From Aequitasia sp047973235 (GTDB lineage Bacteria > Bacillota > Clostridia > Lachnospirales > Lachnospiraceae), in assembly GCA_047973235.1 (NCBI GenBank), contig JBKEBP010000048.1:33262-97261 (forward strand): a stretch of DNA of 64,000 bases, given 5' to 3'. Position 1 is the first letter of the stretch; each line of letters begins with the position of its first letter. Positions 35,569 to 45,110 of this stretch are shown one piece after another. The position numbers were made by a program, and so were the translations under genes. The notes beneath the pieces were generated by a model. It was not told the DNA's origin and searched no databases. It was given only the letters and a program-made list of their open reading frames with translations.

Positions 35569-36480
35569 ATGATAAATATAGTGGGAGTTAGATTTAGACA
35601 AGCCGGAAAGATTTATTTCTTTGATCCGGGACATCACAAGATTAATGTTTCAGATAGGGTAATTGTAGAAACTGCCAGAGGGGTGGAGTTTGGAACTGTG
35701 GTAACGGCTAATAAAGAGGTTGAGGATGATAAAGTAATACAGCCACTAAAGCCGGTTATACGTATAGCTACGGAAGAAGATAAGAAAAAAGAAGAAGCAA
35801 ACAAAGAGAAAGAAAAAGAAGCATTTGAGATTTGCCTTGAAAAAATCAAAAAACATGAGCTGGATATGAAGCTTATTGAGGCAGAATATACTTTTGATAG
35901 AAATAAAGTGCTTTTCTATTTTACTGCAGATGGAAGAATTGACTTTAGAGATTTAGTTAAGGACTTAGCAAGTGTATTTAAAACCAGAATAGAACTTCGT
36001 CAGATAGGTGTAAGGGATGAGACTAAGATACGAGGTGGAATCGGAATATGCGGAAGGACACTTTGTTGTAATAGCTACCTGTCTGAATTTGCACCTGTTT
36101 CAATCAAGATGGCAAAAGATCAGAATTTGTCATTAAACCCGACTAAAATTTCCGGGGTTTGTGGAAGACTTATGTGCTGCCTTACAAATGAAGAAAAAGT
36201 ATATGAGGAATTAAATAGAGCATTACCTTCAGCCGGAGATAAGGTTACAACTCCGGAAGGCTTAAAGGGAGATGTTCAGTCAGTTAATGTCCTGAGGCAA
36301 CAGGTAAAAGTGGTAGTAACACTTGATAATGATGAGAAAGAAATTAGAGAATATAACGGCAGTGAACTTAAGTTTAAAAAAGAACATAAGAAGAAAAATA
36401 CTTCTCTTTCCAAGGAAGAATTAAAAGAACTAAAAGGATTAGAAGAAAAGAGTGGAGACTCAAAGCTAGATGGTGAATAA
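35569..36480 (+). CDS. ricT: PSP1 domain protein RicT/YaaT
   Basis: 303 residues. The PSP1 domain covers about 60-200 and contains the conserved Cys clusters GICGRTLCCNSYL and GVCGRLMCCLTNE, which bind an iron-sulfur cluster in the Bacillus YaaT-YlbF-YmcA complex. That complex tunes mRNA processing and phosphorelay activity. The C-terminus is a basic, charged tail. It follows holB by four bases, the same order as in Bacillus. Overlaps the methyltransferase gene by 11 bases. Confidence 0.93.
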   Translation: MINIVGVRFRQAGKIYFFDPGHHKINVSDRVIVETARGVEFGTVVTANKEVEDDKVIQPLKPVIRIATEEDKKKEEANKEKEKEAFEICLEKIKKHELDMKLIEAEYTFDRNKVLFYFTADGRIDFRDLVKDLASVFKTRIELRQIGVRDETKIRGGIGICGRTLCCNSYLSEFAPVSIKMAKDQNLSLNPTKISGVCGRLMCCLTNEEKVYEELNRALPSAGDKVTTPEGLKGDVQSVNVLRQQVKVVVTLDNDEKEIREYNGSELKFKKEHKKKNTSLSKEELKELKGLEEKSGDSKLDGE

Positions 36481-37207
36481 GAATGAACGCATAGATGACT
36501 TGCAGATTGGTGGGTACAAACTGATTCAAAATCCGGATTTATTTTGTTTCGGAATGGATGCAGTTTTGCTCTCCTCATTTGCTATGGTAAAGAAGAATGA
36601 AAATGCTTTGGATCTTGGCACGGGGAATGGGGTTATTCCTATATTACTGTCTGCAAAAAACAATGGGAAGTCCTATGTCGGATTGGAGATACAAAGGGAA
36701 AGTGCGGATTTGGCGAAGAGAAACGTAATAGTTAACGATCTGGAAAACACAGTTTCTATTGTCCAAGGTGATATTAGAGAGGCGGCGAATATTTTCGGGC
36801 TGTCCTCTTTTTCAGTTATTACTTCAAATCCGCCATATATGTTAGAGGAGCATGGACTGCACAATGATAACGAGGCATTATATATAGCAAGACATGAAAA
36901 ACTATGTAAACTGGATAATTTACTGGAAGAAAGTTTCAGAGTACTTAAGCCAAAGGGCAGATTTTACATGGTGCACAGACCATTTAGGCTACCTGAGATA
37001 TTGTCAAAGATGATACACTATAGAATCGAACCGAAAAGAATGCGATTAGTTTATCCATATATTGATAAGGAACCAAATATCGTTTTAATCGAAGGCGTGA
37101 AGGATGGTAAGGCTAGGATGAAAATAGATCCCCCGCTAGTGGTATACAAAAGTGACGGGAGCTATACTGAAGAATTGAAAATATTGTATGGAGAGCAGAA
37201 AGAGTAA
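36470..37207 (+). CDS. tRNA1(Val) adenine-N6 methyltransferase-like (YabB/TrmN6)
   Basis: A 245-residue SAM-dependent methyltransferase. Motif I is ALDLGTGNGVIPILL and the N6-adenine catalytic motif is NPPYM. An N-terminal YKLIQNPDLFCFGMDAVLL stretch is typical of the YabB/TrmN6 group, which modifies A37 of tRNA-Val in E. coli. Its place between ricT and rsmI matches yabB in Bacillus. The last base of its stop codon is the first base of the next start. Confidence 0.9.
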   Translation: MVNKNERIDDLQIGGYKLIQNPDLFCFGMDAVLLSSFAMVKKNENALDLGTGNGVIPILLSAKNNGKSYVGLEIQRESADLAKRNVIVNDLENTVSIVQGDIREAANIFGLSSFSVITSNPPYMLEEHGLHNDNEALYIARHEKLCKLDNLLEESFRVLKPKGRFYMVHRPFRLPEILSKMIHYRIEPKRMRLVYPYIDKEPNIVLIEGVKDGKARMKIDPPLVVYKSDGSYTEELKILYGEQKE

Positions 37208-38061
37208 TGGGTGAAATAGGGATGGCCGGAATGTTGTATTTGTGTGCTACACCAATTGGAAATTTAGAAGATATTACACTAAGAGTAATTAGAACCCTTA
37301 AAGAAGTGGATTTGATTGCATGTGAGGATACAAGAAATAGCGTTAAACTATTTCATCATTATGATATTGAAACACCATATACAAGTTATCATGAACATAA
37401 TAAATTCGACAAAGGGAAAGTCCTTATAAATATGCTTCTGGAGGGAAAAGATATTGCGGTAGTAACGGATGCCGGGACACCTGCCATTTCCGATCCGGGA
37501 GAAGAGCTTGTGCGAATGTGCAGCGAAGAAGGAATTAAAGTGACATCGCTGCCGGGGGCTTCTGCTTTTGTTACGGCACTTACACTTTCCGGAATATCGG
37601 CTGACAGATTTGCTTTTGAAGGTTTTATTCCAACTGATAATAAAAAGCGCAAGAAAAGGATGGAAAGCATAAAAGAAGATACGCGGACACTCTTATTTTA
37701 CGAAGCACCTCATAGACTAAAGCAGACTCTTAAAGTGCTTATGGAGTATTTGGGAGATAGAGATGTAAGTATAGTTAGAGAAATTACAAAGAGGTATGAA
37801 ACCGTATTTCATACGACCATTGCTGCTGCGATAGAGTATTATAAGGATAATGAACCAAGAGGTGAATATGTTCTTGTTGTTAAGGGAAAAGACGAACTTG
37901 AAATAGAAGAAGAAAACAAGGAAAAATGGCAGACTATTTCATTAGATGAGCATATGGAAATTTACCTGAGCAAAGGTCTTGATAAAAAAGAGGCAATGAA
38001 AGCTGTGGCCAAAGACAGAGGTAAAACCAAACGAGAAATTTATAAAGAATTGTTAGGTTAG
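37207..38061 (+). CDS. rsmI: 16S rRNA (cytidine-1402-2'-O)-methyltransferase
   Basis: A 284-residue tetrapyrrole-methylase-fold enzyme that methylates C1402 in the ribosomal P site. The start region GMLYLCATPIGNLEDITLR, ACEDTRNSVKLFHHY, VVTDAGTPAISDPGEELV and LPGASAFVTALTLSGISADRFAFEGF are the family signature. The start ATG 37207 gives a few extra residues; ATG 37231 would also fit. It ends the cluster inherited in yabA-yabC order. Confidence 0.95.
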   Translation: MGEIGMAGMLYLCATPIGNLEDITLRVIRTLKEVDLIACEDTRNSVKLFHHYDIETPYTSYHEHNKFDKGKVLINMLLEGKDIAVVTDAGTPAISDPGEELVRMCSEEGIKVTSLPGASAFVTALTLSGISADRFAFEGFIPTDNKKRKKRMESIKEDTRTLLFYEAPHRLKQTLKVLMEYLGDRDVSIVREITKRYETVFHTTIAAAIEYYKDNEPRGEYVLVVKGKDELEIEEENKEKWQTISLDEHMEIYLSKGLDKKEAMKAVAKDRGKTKREIYKELLG

Positions 38062-38085
38062 AGTTGCTAAGCAAAAGGAGAAGCT

Positions 38086-39210
38086 ATGGGATTTATTTCG
38101 TTTAATCACGTTGTTAAAACCTTTCCCAATGGATATGAGGTTGTAAAAAATTTTAACATGGAGATAGAACTCGGAGAGTTTGTGGCATTTATAGGTGCAC
38201 CCGGTTCCGGTAAATCAACTATTCTAAGAATGGTGGCAGGTCTTGAGGAGCCTTCGCTCGGAGAAATCAGAATTGACGGAGAATTACTAAGAAATATTCC
38301 GCCTGAAGATAGAGACGTCTCAATGTTGTTTCAAAATTATGCTATCTTTCCGAAAATGACAGTATACGAAAACATTGGGTTTGGTCTAAAACATAGAAAT
38401 GTTCCGGATAGAATAATTGAAGAGCGCGTAGATAAAGTCGCAGATTTTTTGGAGCTTACAGATATACTATCCAAGAAGCCCAAAAAGCTAAGTGCCGGTG
38501 AGAGACAAAGGGTTGCATTTGCCAGAGCAATTATTACCGACCCTAAAATATTAATACTTGACGAGCCTCTTTCAAGTCAAGAGGAAGAACTAAGAGAGCA
38601 CCTGCAAAGGAAAATGATTTTAGCATATAAAGACCTTGGGGGAACGATATTGTATGTTACACATAACACTGAAGAAGCAATGAAGCTTGCCACAAAGGTG
38701 GTAGTGATGAAGAGTGGGGATGTTCATCAGGTGGGTACTCCGGATGAAATATATAATAAGCCCGCGACGTTATTTGTAGCGGATTTCGTTGGTGAGCCAG
38801 CGATAAACCTGATAGATGGGGAGTGCGAAATATGTGGAGATAATGCATTTGTGAAAACTCATATAGGAGACATTAAAACAATTCCCGCTAAGGGTTCTGA
38901 AATATTTAACGGCAAATACTCTTCAAAGCAGATCGTCGTTGGAATCAGACCTGAGGCAATTAGCATTGTCGATGAAGACACAGATAAAGGTGCAGATGAG
39001 GGTGTCTATGGATATTTTAAGGGAGAAGTTCTAGCAACACAAGAAATCAGAGATAATATATGGATTCGATTTAAAGTCGATAACAAAATATATAATGCAC
39101 TTGTTCCGGACGAAACAAGTGCAAGTATTGGAGAAATAATAGAGTTTAAGATAAATACTGAGAATTTACCGCTATTTGATAAAGAGACTAAGAAAGCAAT
39201 TTCGTATTAA
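38086..39210 (+). CDS. ABC transporter ATP-binding protein (MalK/UgpC-like)
   Basis: 374 residues. Walker A GAPGSGKST, Q-loop LFQNYAIFP, a divergent signature LSAGERQRVAFARA, Walker B ILILDEPLSS and H-loop VTHNTEEAM are present, followed by a C-terminal TOBE-type regulatory domain (about 240-374). In MalK-like proteins the D-loop reads SNLDA; here it is SSQEEEL. No permease or binding-protein gene is adjacent, so the ATPase either serves a distant transporter or is shared between several. Confidence 0.85.
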   Translation: MGFISFNHVVKTFPNGYEVVKNFNMEIELGEFVAFIGAPGSGKSTILRMVAGLEEPSLGEIRIDGELLRNIPPEDRDVSMLFQNYAIFPKMTVYENIGFGLKHRNVPDRIIEERVDKVADFLELTDILSKKPKKLSAGERQRVAFARAIITDPKILILDEPLSSQEEELREHLQRKMILAYKDLGGTILYVTHNTEEAMKLATKVVVMKSGDVHQVGTPDEIYNKPATLFVADFVGEPAINLIDGECEICGDNAFVKTHIGDIKTIPAKGSEIFNGKYSSKQIVVGIRPEAISIVDEDTDKGADEGVYGYFKGEVLATQEIRDNIWIRFKVDNKIYNALVPDETSASIGEIIEFKINTENLPLFDKETKKAISY

Positions 39211-39221
39211 GTATCTAAATG

Positions 39222-40121
39222 CTATCTACCGAAATAAATATCAAGACCGTTAGCTATGCCGATAACCATTGTACTTTGGGTGTCGGCATTTTGCATTAAT
39301 ACATCTTCGTCCGGGTTGCTCATAAAGCCCAACTCTAATATAGTGACCGGCACAGTGCACCAGTTAATGCCACTCATAGTATCATTAAGCTGAATCCCCA
39401 TATTTCCGATACCTGTAGCACCACAGTATGCATCTAGCACACACTGAGAGAGTCTTTGACTCTCAGCAGCAATATACGAAACATACGGGTTGGAATTGGA
39501 AGGTGCAAGAGCTAGCGCTCCTCTGGTAGATGAACTTGAGCTACCATTGGCATGCACTCTTATAAAGGCGTTAGAACCGGCGGTATTGGCAATATTAGCT
39601 CGTTCAGAATTACTTAAATTTACATCGTTAGTTTCTCTTATCATAACTACGGTATAACCCCTGGAAACCAATTCATCGCGAAGTTTTAGAGAAACGTCTA
39701 GATTTAGCTGATATTCCGGTACTCCTGTAGCCACACCGGTTGTACCACCTGTTACTCTTGCTTTCGTCTCCGAAGCACCGGGACCTATTGGCTCATGAGA
39801 ACTATCACCGCTAGTTTGATGTCCGGAATCAATAGCGACAATAATCCCATTGTCAGCATTTGCAGTTGTATTCGGAGCCTCTTCTACAGCTTCCTCGATT
39901 AATTCTTCTGTGTCATCAGGCTCCTCATTTTCTAAGTTATCGGTGATATGCCCATCCTCAATTGGTTCACTTTCAATAATCAGTTCTTTAGCTTTTGTTT
40001 CTGCTTCCGCACTTGTTGATGTCGCAGTGTCTGATACCGACTTCCTATAAATGGTGATTCCGATAATGATTAGGACAATAATAGTAATAAATGCAGATAT
40101 AATAATCACTTTCTTTTTCAA
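39222..40121 (-). CDS. N-acetylmuramoyl-L-alanine amidase (membrane-anchored, Amidase_3)
   Basis: About 299 residues from TTG 40121, with TGAGGTAAC upstream; no ATG is available. A short basic start and a transmembrane helix (residues 5-25) lead to an acidic Glu/Asp-rich linker (about 40-90) and then a zinc amidase domain. The motifs are VAIDSGHQ (first zinc His), the ETKARVTG Glu ligand, and IRVHANGSSS (second His). The C-terminus has the catalytic Glu in PVTILELGFMSNPDED. It cleaves the bond between MurNAc and the stem peptide. Confidence 0.9.
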   Translation of the reverse strand: MKKKVIIISAFITIIVLIIIGITIYRKSVSDTATSTSAEAETKAKELIIESEPIEDGHITDNLENEEPDDTEELIEEAVEEAPNTTANADNGIIVAIDSGHQTSGDSSHEPIGPGASETKARVTGGTTGVATGVPEYQLNLDVSLKLRDELVSRGYTVVMIRETNDVNLSNSERANIANTAGSNAFIRVHANGSSSSSTRGALALAPSNSNPYVSYIAAESQRLSQCVLDAYCGATGIGNMGIQLNDTMSGINWCTVPVTILELGFMSNPDEDVLMQNADTQSTMVIGIANGLDIYFGR

Positions 40122-40251
40122 GTTTGTTACCTCATTCCATAGACTAATAATTATTCTATCATTAACCCATACAAATAGACAAGGCATACTTTATTGTGAT
40201 AGAATAGTAAATGATTTTTACATGTAGGAGTAGCTAGGAGGATGAATGTAG

Positions 40252-42531
40252 ATGATAAAATTATATGAAAAAGGTGTCTATCTTGTTAGTGGTAAAGAGG
40301 TAGTTACTGACGAAAGAGAAGTTAAACAAAAGACGGGTCGAGATGTAAATAAGGAAGAAGCTTGTAAAGAGACTATAGCATACAGTATATTGGAGGCTCA
40401 TAATACATCGGGAAATATGAATGCACTTCAGATTAAATTTGATAAATTAACATCGCACGACATTACATTTGTAGGAATTATACAGACAGCCAGAGCATCA
40501 GGACTTGAAAAATTCCCGATTCCATATGTTCTTACGAATTGCCATAATTCACTTTGCGCCGTGGGTGGAACGATTAATGAAGATGATCACATGTTTGGAT
40601 TATCATGTGCTAAAAAGTACGGTGGCGTATATGTGCCACCTCATCAGGCTGTCATTCATCAGTATGCAAGAGAGATGTTAGCAGGTGGTGGAAAGATGAT
40701 TCTTGGATCGGATTCTCATACAAGATACGGAGCCCTTGGAACTATGGCAATGGGAGAAGGCGGACCTGAGCTCGTTAAACAACTTCTTAGCAAGACTTAT
40801 GATATAAAGAAACCGGAAGTAATAGCGATATATCTTGATGGAGAGGTTGCTAAGGGAGTGGGACCGCAAGACGTTGCCTTAGCCATAATCGGAGCAACCT
40901 TTGATAATGGGTATGTAAATAATAAGGTGATGGAGTTCGTAGGACCCGGGGTGAGCAAACTAAGTGCAGACTTTAGAATCGGTGTAGATGTAATGACTAC
41001 GGAGACTACTTGCTTATCATCTATATGGGAAACAGATGATAAAATCAAGGACTTCTATGATATACATAAGAGAAGTGAAGATTACAAGGAGCTACATCCG
41101 GGTGAAGTAGCATATTATGACGGAATGGTACATGTAAACCTAAGTGAAATCAAGCCAATGATAGCAATGCCGTTCCACCCTTCAAACGTGTATACAATTG
41201 ACGAAGTAAATAAAAACCTAGATGAAGTTTTACGTGACGTAGAAGAAAAAGCTAAGGTAAGTCTCGGTGGTGAAGTGGATTACAAACTTAGAGATAAAAT
41301 CAGAAATGGAAAGCTATATGTTGAACAAGGAATAATTGCAGGTTGTGCAGGTGGAGGATTTGAAAATATCTGTGAAGCCAACGACCTTATTAAAGGGAAA
41401 TATACAGGAGTTGACGAGTTTACACTGAGTGTATATCCGGCAAGTACACCTATTTATATAGAATTAGCACGCAATGGTGTTATTGCGGATCTTATGGATG
41501 CAGGTGCGGTAGTTAAGACTGCATTCTGTGGACCATGTTTCGGTGCAGGCGATACACCGGCTAATAATGCACTGTCAATCAGACATACAACACGAAACTT
41601 CCCTAATAGAGAAGGATCTAAGCTGCAAGCCGGTCAGATATCTTCAGTAGCATTAATGGATGCAAGAAGTATTGCGGCCACAGCTGCCAATAAGGGATAC
41701 TTGACTTCGGCTACAGATATGGATGTAGAATATACAGGACAAAAATATCACTTTGACTCCAAAATATATGAAAATCGTATATTTGACAGCAAAGGAAAAG
41801 CAGACCCTAGTGTAGAAATAAAGTTCGGACCTAATATCAAGGATTGGCCTGATATGTCGGCCCTACCAAATAATCTATTAGTAAAGGTAGTATCAGAAAT
41901 ACATGATCCTGTTACTACTACGGATGAACTGATTCCATCAGGAGAGACATCATCATATCGTTCGAATCCGTTGGGTCTTGCTGAGTTTACACTATCCAGA
42001 AAAGATCCCGCATACGTAGGCAAAGCAAAAGAAGTTCAAAAGGCTCAAAAAGCTATTGAAAAGGGTAATTGTCCTATAGATGCATTAGAAGAATTAAAAC
42101 CGGTTATGGAAAAAATAAATGAAGTATGTCCAAACGTTAAAGAAGAAGGTTTTGGGGTGGGCAGCACTATATTTGCTGTGAAGCCCGGAGACGGTTCTGC
42201 CAGAGAACAAGCAGCTTCATGTCAGAAGGTACTAGGCGGCTGGGCAAATATTGCTAATGAGTATGCGACGAAAAGGTATCGTTCTAATTTAATCAATTGG
42301 GGCATGCTACCATTTATTACCAAAGAAAACCATGAAACACTTAGCTTCAAAAAAGATGATTACGTATTTATTCCTGACATTAAGTCAGCTATTGAAGAAA
42401 AACGTGAAGAAATAAAAGCATATGTAGTTGGAGCTGAAGTAAAAGAAATATCACTAAGCGTTGGGGAATTAACTGATGCTGAGCGAGAGATTATTCTTAA
42501 GGGATGTTTGATAAATTATTATAGAGGGTAA
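40252..42531 (+). CDS. Aconitase-superfamily hydratase (YbhJ-like)
   Basis: 759 residues of aconitase fold. The three cluster Cys are present: Cys365 in IIAGCAGGG, and Cys426 and Cys429 in FCGPCFGAG. The GSDSHT motif (152-157) and a C-terminal swivel domain with GDGSAREQAA are seen. Several active-site segments differ from AcnA/AcnB, and the protein resembles E. coli YbhJ, a putative hydratase of unknown substrate. It may be the functional aconitase or act on another hydroxy acid. No TCA gene is adjacent. A terminator follows. Confidence 0.82.
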   Translation: MIKLYEKGVYLVSGKEVVTDEREVKQKTGRDVNKEEACKETIAYSILEAHNTSGNMNALQIKFDKLTSHDITFVGIIQTARASGLEKFPIPYVLTNCHNSLCAVGGTINEDDHMFGLSCAKKYGGVYVPPHQAVIHQYAREMLAGGGKMILGSDSHTRYGALGTMAMGEGGPELVKQLLSKTYDIKKPEVIAIYLDGEVAKGVGPQDVALAIIGATFDNGYVNNKVMEFVGPGVSKLSADFRIGVDVMTTETTCLSSIWETDDKIKDFYDIHKRSEDYKELHPGEVAYYDGMVHVNLSEIKPMIAMPFHPSNVYTIDEVNKNLDEVLRDVEEKAKVSLGGEVDYKLRDKIRNGKLYVEQGIIAGCAGGGFENICEANDLIKGKYTGVDEFTLSVYPASTPIYIELARNGVIADLMDAGAVVKTAFCGPCFGAGDTPANNALSIRHTTRNFPNREGSKLQAGQISSVALMDARSIAATAANKGYLTSATDMDVEYTGQKYHFDSKIYENRIFDSKGKADPSVEIKFGPNIKDWPDMSALPNNLLVKVVSEIHDPVTTTDELIPSGETSSYRSNPLGLAEFTLSRKDPAYVGKAKEVQKAQKAIEKGNCPIDALEELKPVMEKINEVCPNVKEEGFGVGSTIFAVKPGDGSAREQAASCQKVLGGWANIANEYATKRYRSNLINWGMLPFITKENHETLSFKKDDYVFIPDIKSAIEEKREEIKAYVVGAEVKEISLSVGELTDAEREIILKGCLINYYRG

Positions 42532-42544
42532 TTAATAGGCTTAA

Positions 42545-42578
42545 AAAGAGGACGAGAAATTTTTTCGTCCTCTTTGCA
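42545..42578 (+). terminator. Terminator after the aconitase-like gene
   Basis: AAAGAGGACGA (42545-42555) pairs perfectly with TCGTCCTCTTT (42565-42575). Confidence 0.8.
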
Positions 42579-42641
42579 ACACTTGGGGTACTTTTGGACT
42601 CTAATATATAACAAAGCCATTTTGTAAGAGAGGGAACACTG

Positions 42642-43154
42642 ATGATTTGTGATGAGAGACAATTCGTAATTCTTTATAAAAGCATATATAAAGACATGTA
42701 TAGGTTTGCATTATGCATGATGAGAAATACACATGATGCAGAGGATGCTGTAAGTACAGCCGTTGTAAAGGCGTATGAGAATATTGGTAGTTTAGCAAAA
42801 GAAGAAGCATTCAAAAGTTGGATATTCACAATATTATCTAATACGTGTAAACGCATGCTTAAGAAAAAAGCAAAAGAAAAAATATCGGACATGACTCAGC
42901 AAGAGCTAAGCGAATCTGGTGAACATGCCACTGAGTATGATTTTCATCTGCCTATCGATATTGAACATGCCTTTAACATACTATCAGATGAAGAAAAGAC
43001 TATTGTCGGGTTATCTGTATTTGGGGGTTATACAAGCAATGAAATAGGTGACTATCTCAAACTGAATTACAATACAGTACGCTCCAAAAGAAGTAGGGCT
43101 TTGGAAAAAATGGGTTATATATTAGAGCCGAAAGGGGAAAAGTATGGACAATAA
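42642..43154 (+). CDS. ECF-type RNA polymerase sigma factor
   Basis: 170 residues. Region 2 is seen as FVILYKSIYKDMYRFALCMMRN-THDAEDAV and region 4 as LSDEEKTIVGLSVFGGYTSNEIGDYLKLNYNTVRSKRSRALEKM. It directs RNA polymerase to stress or surface-related promoters. It overlaps by 11 bases the next gene, which has a membrane-anchored anti-sigma-like N-terminus. That arrangement is typical of sigma/anti-sigma pairs. The AGAGGGAAC site precedes the ATG. Confidence 0.9.
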   Translation: MICDERQFVILYKSIYKDMYRFALCMMRNTHDAEDAVSTAVVKAYENIGSLAKEEAFKSWIFTILSNTCKRMLKKKAKEKISDMTQQELSESGEHATEYDFHLPIDIEHAFNILSDEEKTIVGLSVFGGYTSNEIGDYLKLNYNTVRSKRSRALEKMGYILEPKGEKYGQ

Positions 43155-45099
43155 CAATCAGGATTACAATGGTGAGAAAGACATATTAAATCAAATAGAA
43201 AATGAAACAAAAGACATTAAAGTTCCGGATAGCCTGCTTCCGGAAGCTATGGAGGAGAAGCTAAAGAAGCATACACCTAAAAAGCACAAATTCAACTTCA
43301 AAGTAATGAGTGCAGTGGCGGCAGGGCTTGCAGTAGTACTCATTGCCGGAATAGCAATCAGAATGAGAACTACGGGAGAGTTGCCTACAAGTCCTACAAA
43401 TAGTATTGCCGGCATTGATAAGGATGTATTTAATAGTAATGAAATCGTAGTCGCAAAGAGTTACGATGAGATATATGAATATATCGAAGCAAATAATTCT
43501 GTTGGCAATTTGGAGAATGAAGTTCTTACAGACTTTGCAGTGCAAGAAAGCGCCGACATAGCAAGAAGTGAAAGTGATACAGGTGCAGCAACCCAATCTT
43601 TATCTGCTTTGGAGGGTGCTGATTATTCAGAGACTAATCTTAGGCAAAGTGGAGTTGATGAAGGAGATGTAGTTAAAACAGATGGAAGCTATCTGTATAT
43701 TCTAAGAAATCAACGAAATGAAGTCTCTATAGTGGATGCTAATAATGGCAATATGAAAGAGGTAACAAGCATTACAGTAGATGGGTTTAATAATATAAGC
43801 GAGATTTATGTTCAACAAGAAAGATTAATTATAGTTGGCAATACTGATACGATGAGTATATGGCCTTTGGCTAGAACTATGGATAGTGAAGATGGCACCA
43901 GCGAAGATTCTTATGTAGATGAATCGCTTACTATGATAGTTACTTATGATATTTCAAAAATAGAAAGTCCTAAGCTTCTAGGGGAAATGAGTCAGAGCGG
44001 ATACTATCAGTCATCAAGAATTGTAAATGGGTACATTTACTTATTTAGTAATTATACAGTTTATAACAATATAGATGCGAACAATACTTCGACATATATA
44101 CCTAAGATAAATAATGAGGTGCTCTCTGAAAACGATATCTGCCTACCGGTTATAACTAATGCTAACAACTATACAGTTATCACTGCTGTAGCAGTAGATT
44201 CACCGGAGAAGGTCATATCTTCAAAGGCAATCATGGCTCAATATGGAGAGTATTACGTTAGCAATGACAATATTTATTATTATGAAAATGTATGGGAAGA
44301 AAATCAAACATATACTAATATCCGAAAACTTTCATATAATGACGGACAGATTGAAGGCGTGGCTCAAGGGAAGGTAAATGGATATTTAAATGATTCATTC
44401 TCAATAGATGAATATGAAGGGAATCTGCGCTTAGTCGTTACACTCAATGATGATAATGCTCTTTATATCTTAAATGAGAAATTAGATATGATTGGGAGCA
44501 TTGAGGATTTAGCCAAGGACGAGAGCGTATACTCTGCAAGGCTAATGGGAGATACAGGGTATTTCGTTACATTTAGACAAATAGATCCTCTCTTCAGCGT
44601 AGATTTATCAGACCCTACTAACCCCAAGATTCTAGGTGAACTTAAAATTCCGGGATTCTCACAGTATCTTCACCCGTATTCAGACACATTACTTCTGGGA
44701 ATAGGCATGGATGCTGATGAAGAGACCGGTGCAACGCAAGGACTTAAGTTGTCTATGTTTGATATTTCGGATAATACGGATGTTCAGGAATCTGACACAT
44801 ATATCATGGATAGAGAGTATTATACCAACTTATTCTATAACTACAAAGGACTCATGATAGACACGCAGAAGAATCTATTCGGGTTTAGTGCAGAGGGAAT
44901 GGATGGAGAAAATTACTATCTATTCACTTATGATGAGAATAACGGATTTGTAGAACTAATGAAGCAAGAGGTTAATAGCTCAGGATATATGGAGACTCGA
45001 GGCATCTATATAGATGATACTCTTTATGTGATTAACGGAAATATTATCGAGAGCTATAGCCTAAGTACATATGAAAAGATTGAGAGTCTGATACTGTAA
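43144..45099 (+). CDS. Membrane-anchored beta-propeller protein, possible anti-sigma factor
   Basis: 651 residues. A cytoplasmic N-terminus of about 55 residues, rich in Asp, Glu and Lys, precedes one transmembrane helix (VMSAVAAGLAVVLIAGIAI, about 57-75). A long extracellular region follows, with the C-terminal beta-propeller domain found in secreted proteins of Firmicutes and archaea. It starts with ETNLRQSGVDEGDVVKTDGSYLYIL, a recognisable signature. The link to the sigma gene suggests that the cytoplasmic tail restrains the sigma factor while the propeller senses an extracellular signal. This role is inference. Confidence 0.78.
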   Translation: MDNNNQDYNGEKDILNQIENETKDIKVPDSLLPEAMEEKLKKHTPKKHKFNFKVMSAVAAGLAVVLIAGIAIRMRTTGELPTSPTNSIAGIDKDVFNSNEIVVAKSYDEIYEYIEANNSVGNLENEVLTDFAVQESADIARSESDTGAATQSLSALEGADYSETNLRQSGVDEGDVVKTDGSYLYILRNQRNEVSIVDANNGNMKEVTSITVDGFNNISEIYVQQERLIIVGNTDTMSIWPLARTMDSEDGTSEDSYVDESLTMIVTYDISKIESPKLLGEMSQSGYYQSSRIVNGYIYLFSNYTVYNNIDANNTSTYIPKINNEVLSENDICLPVITNANNYTVITAVAVDSPEKVISSKAIMAQYGEYYVSNDNIYYYENVWEENQTYTNIRKLSYNDGQIEGVAQGKVNGYLNDSFSIDEYEGNLRLVVTLNDDNALYILNEKLDMIGSIEDLAKDESVYSARLMGDTGYFVTFRQIDPLFSVDLSDPTNPKILGELKIPGFSQYLHPYSDTLLLGIGMDADEETGATQGLKLSMFDISDNTDVQESDTYIMDREYYTNLFYNYKGLMIDTQKNLFGFSAEGMDGENYYLFTYDENNGFVELMKQEVNSSGYMETRGIYIDDTLYVINGNIIESYSLSTYEKIESLIL

Positions 45100-45110
45100 A
45101 TGTCTATGCA

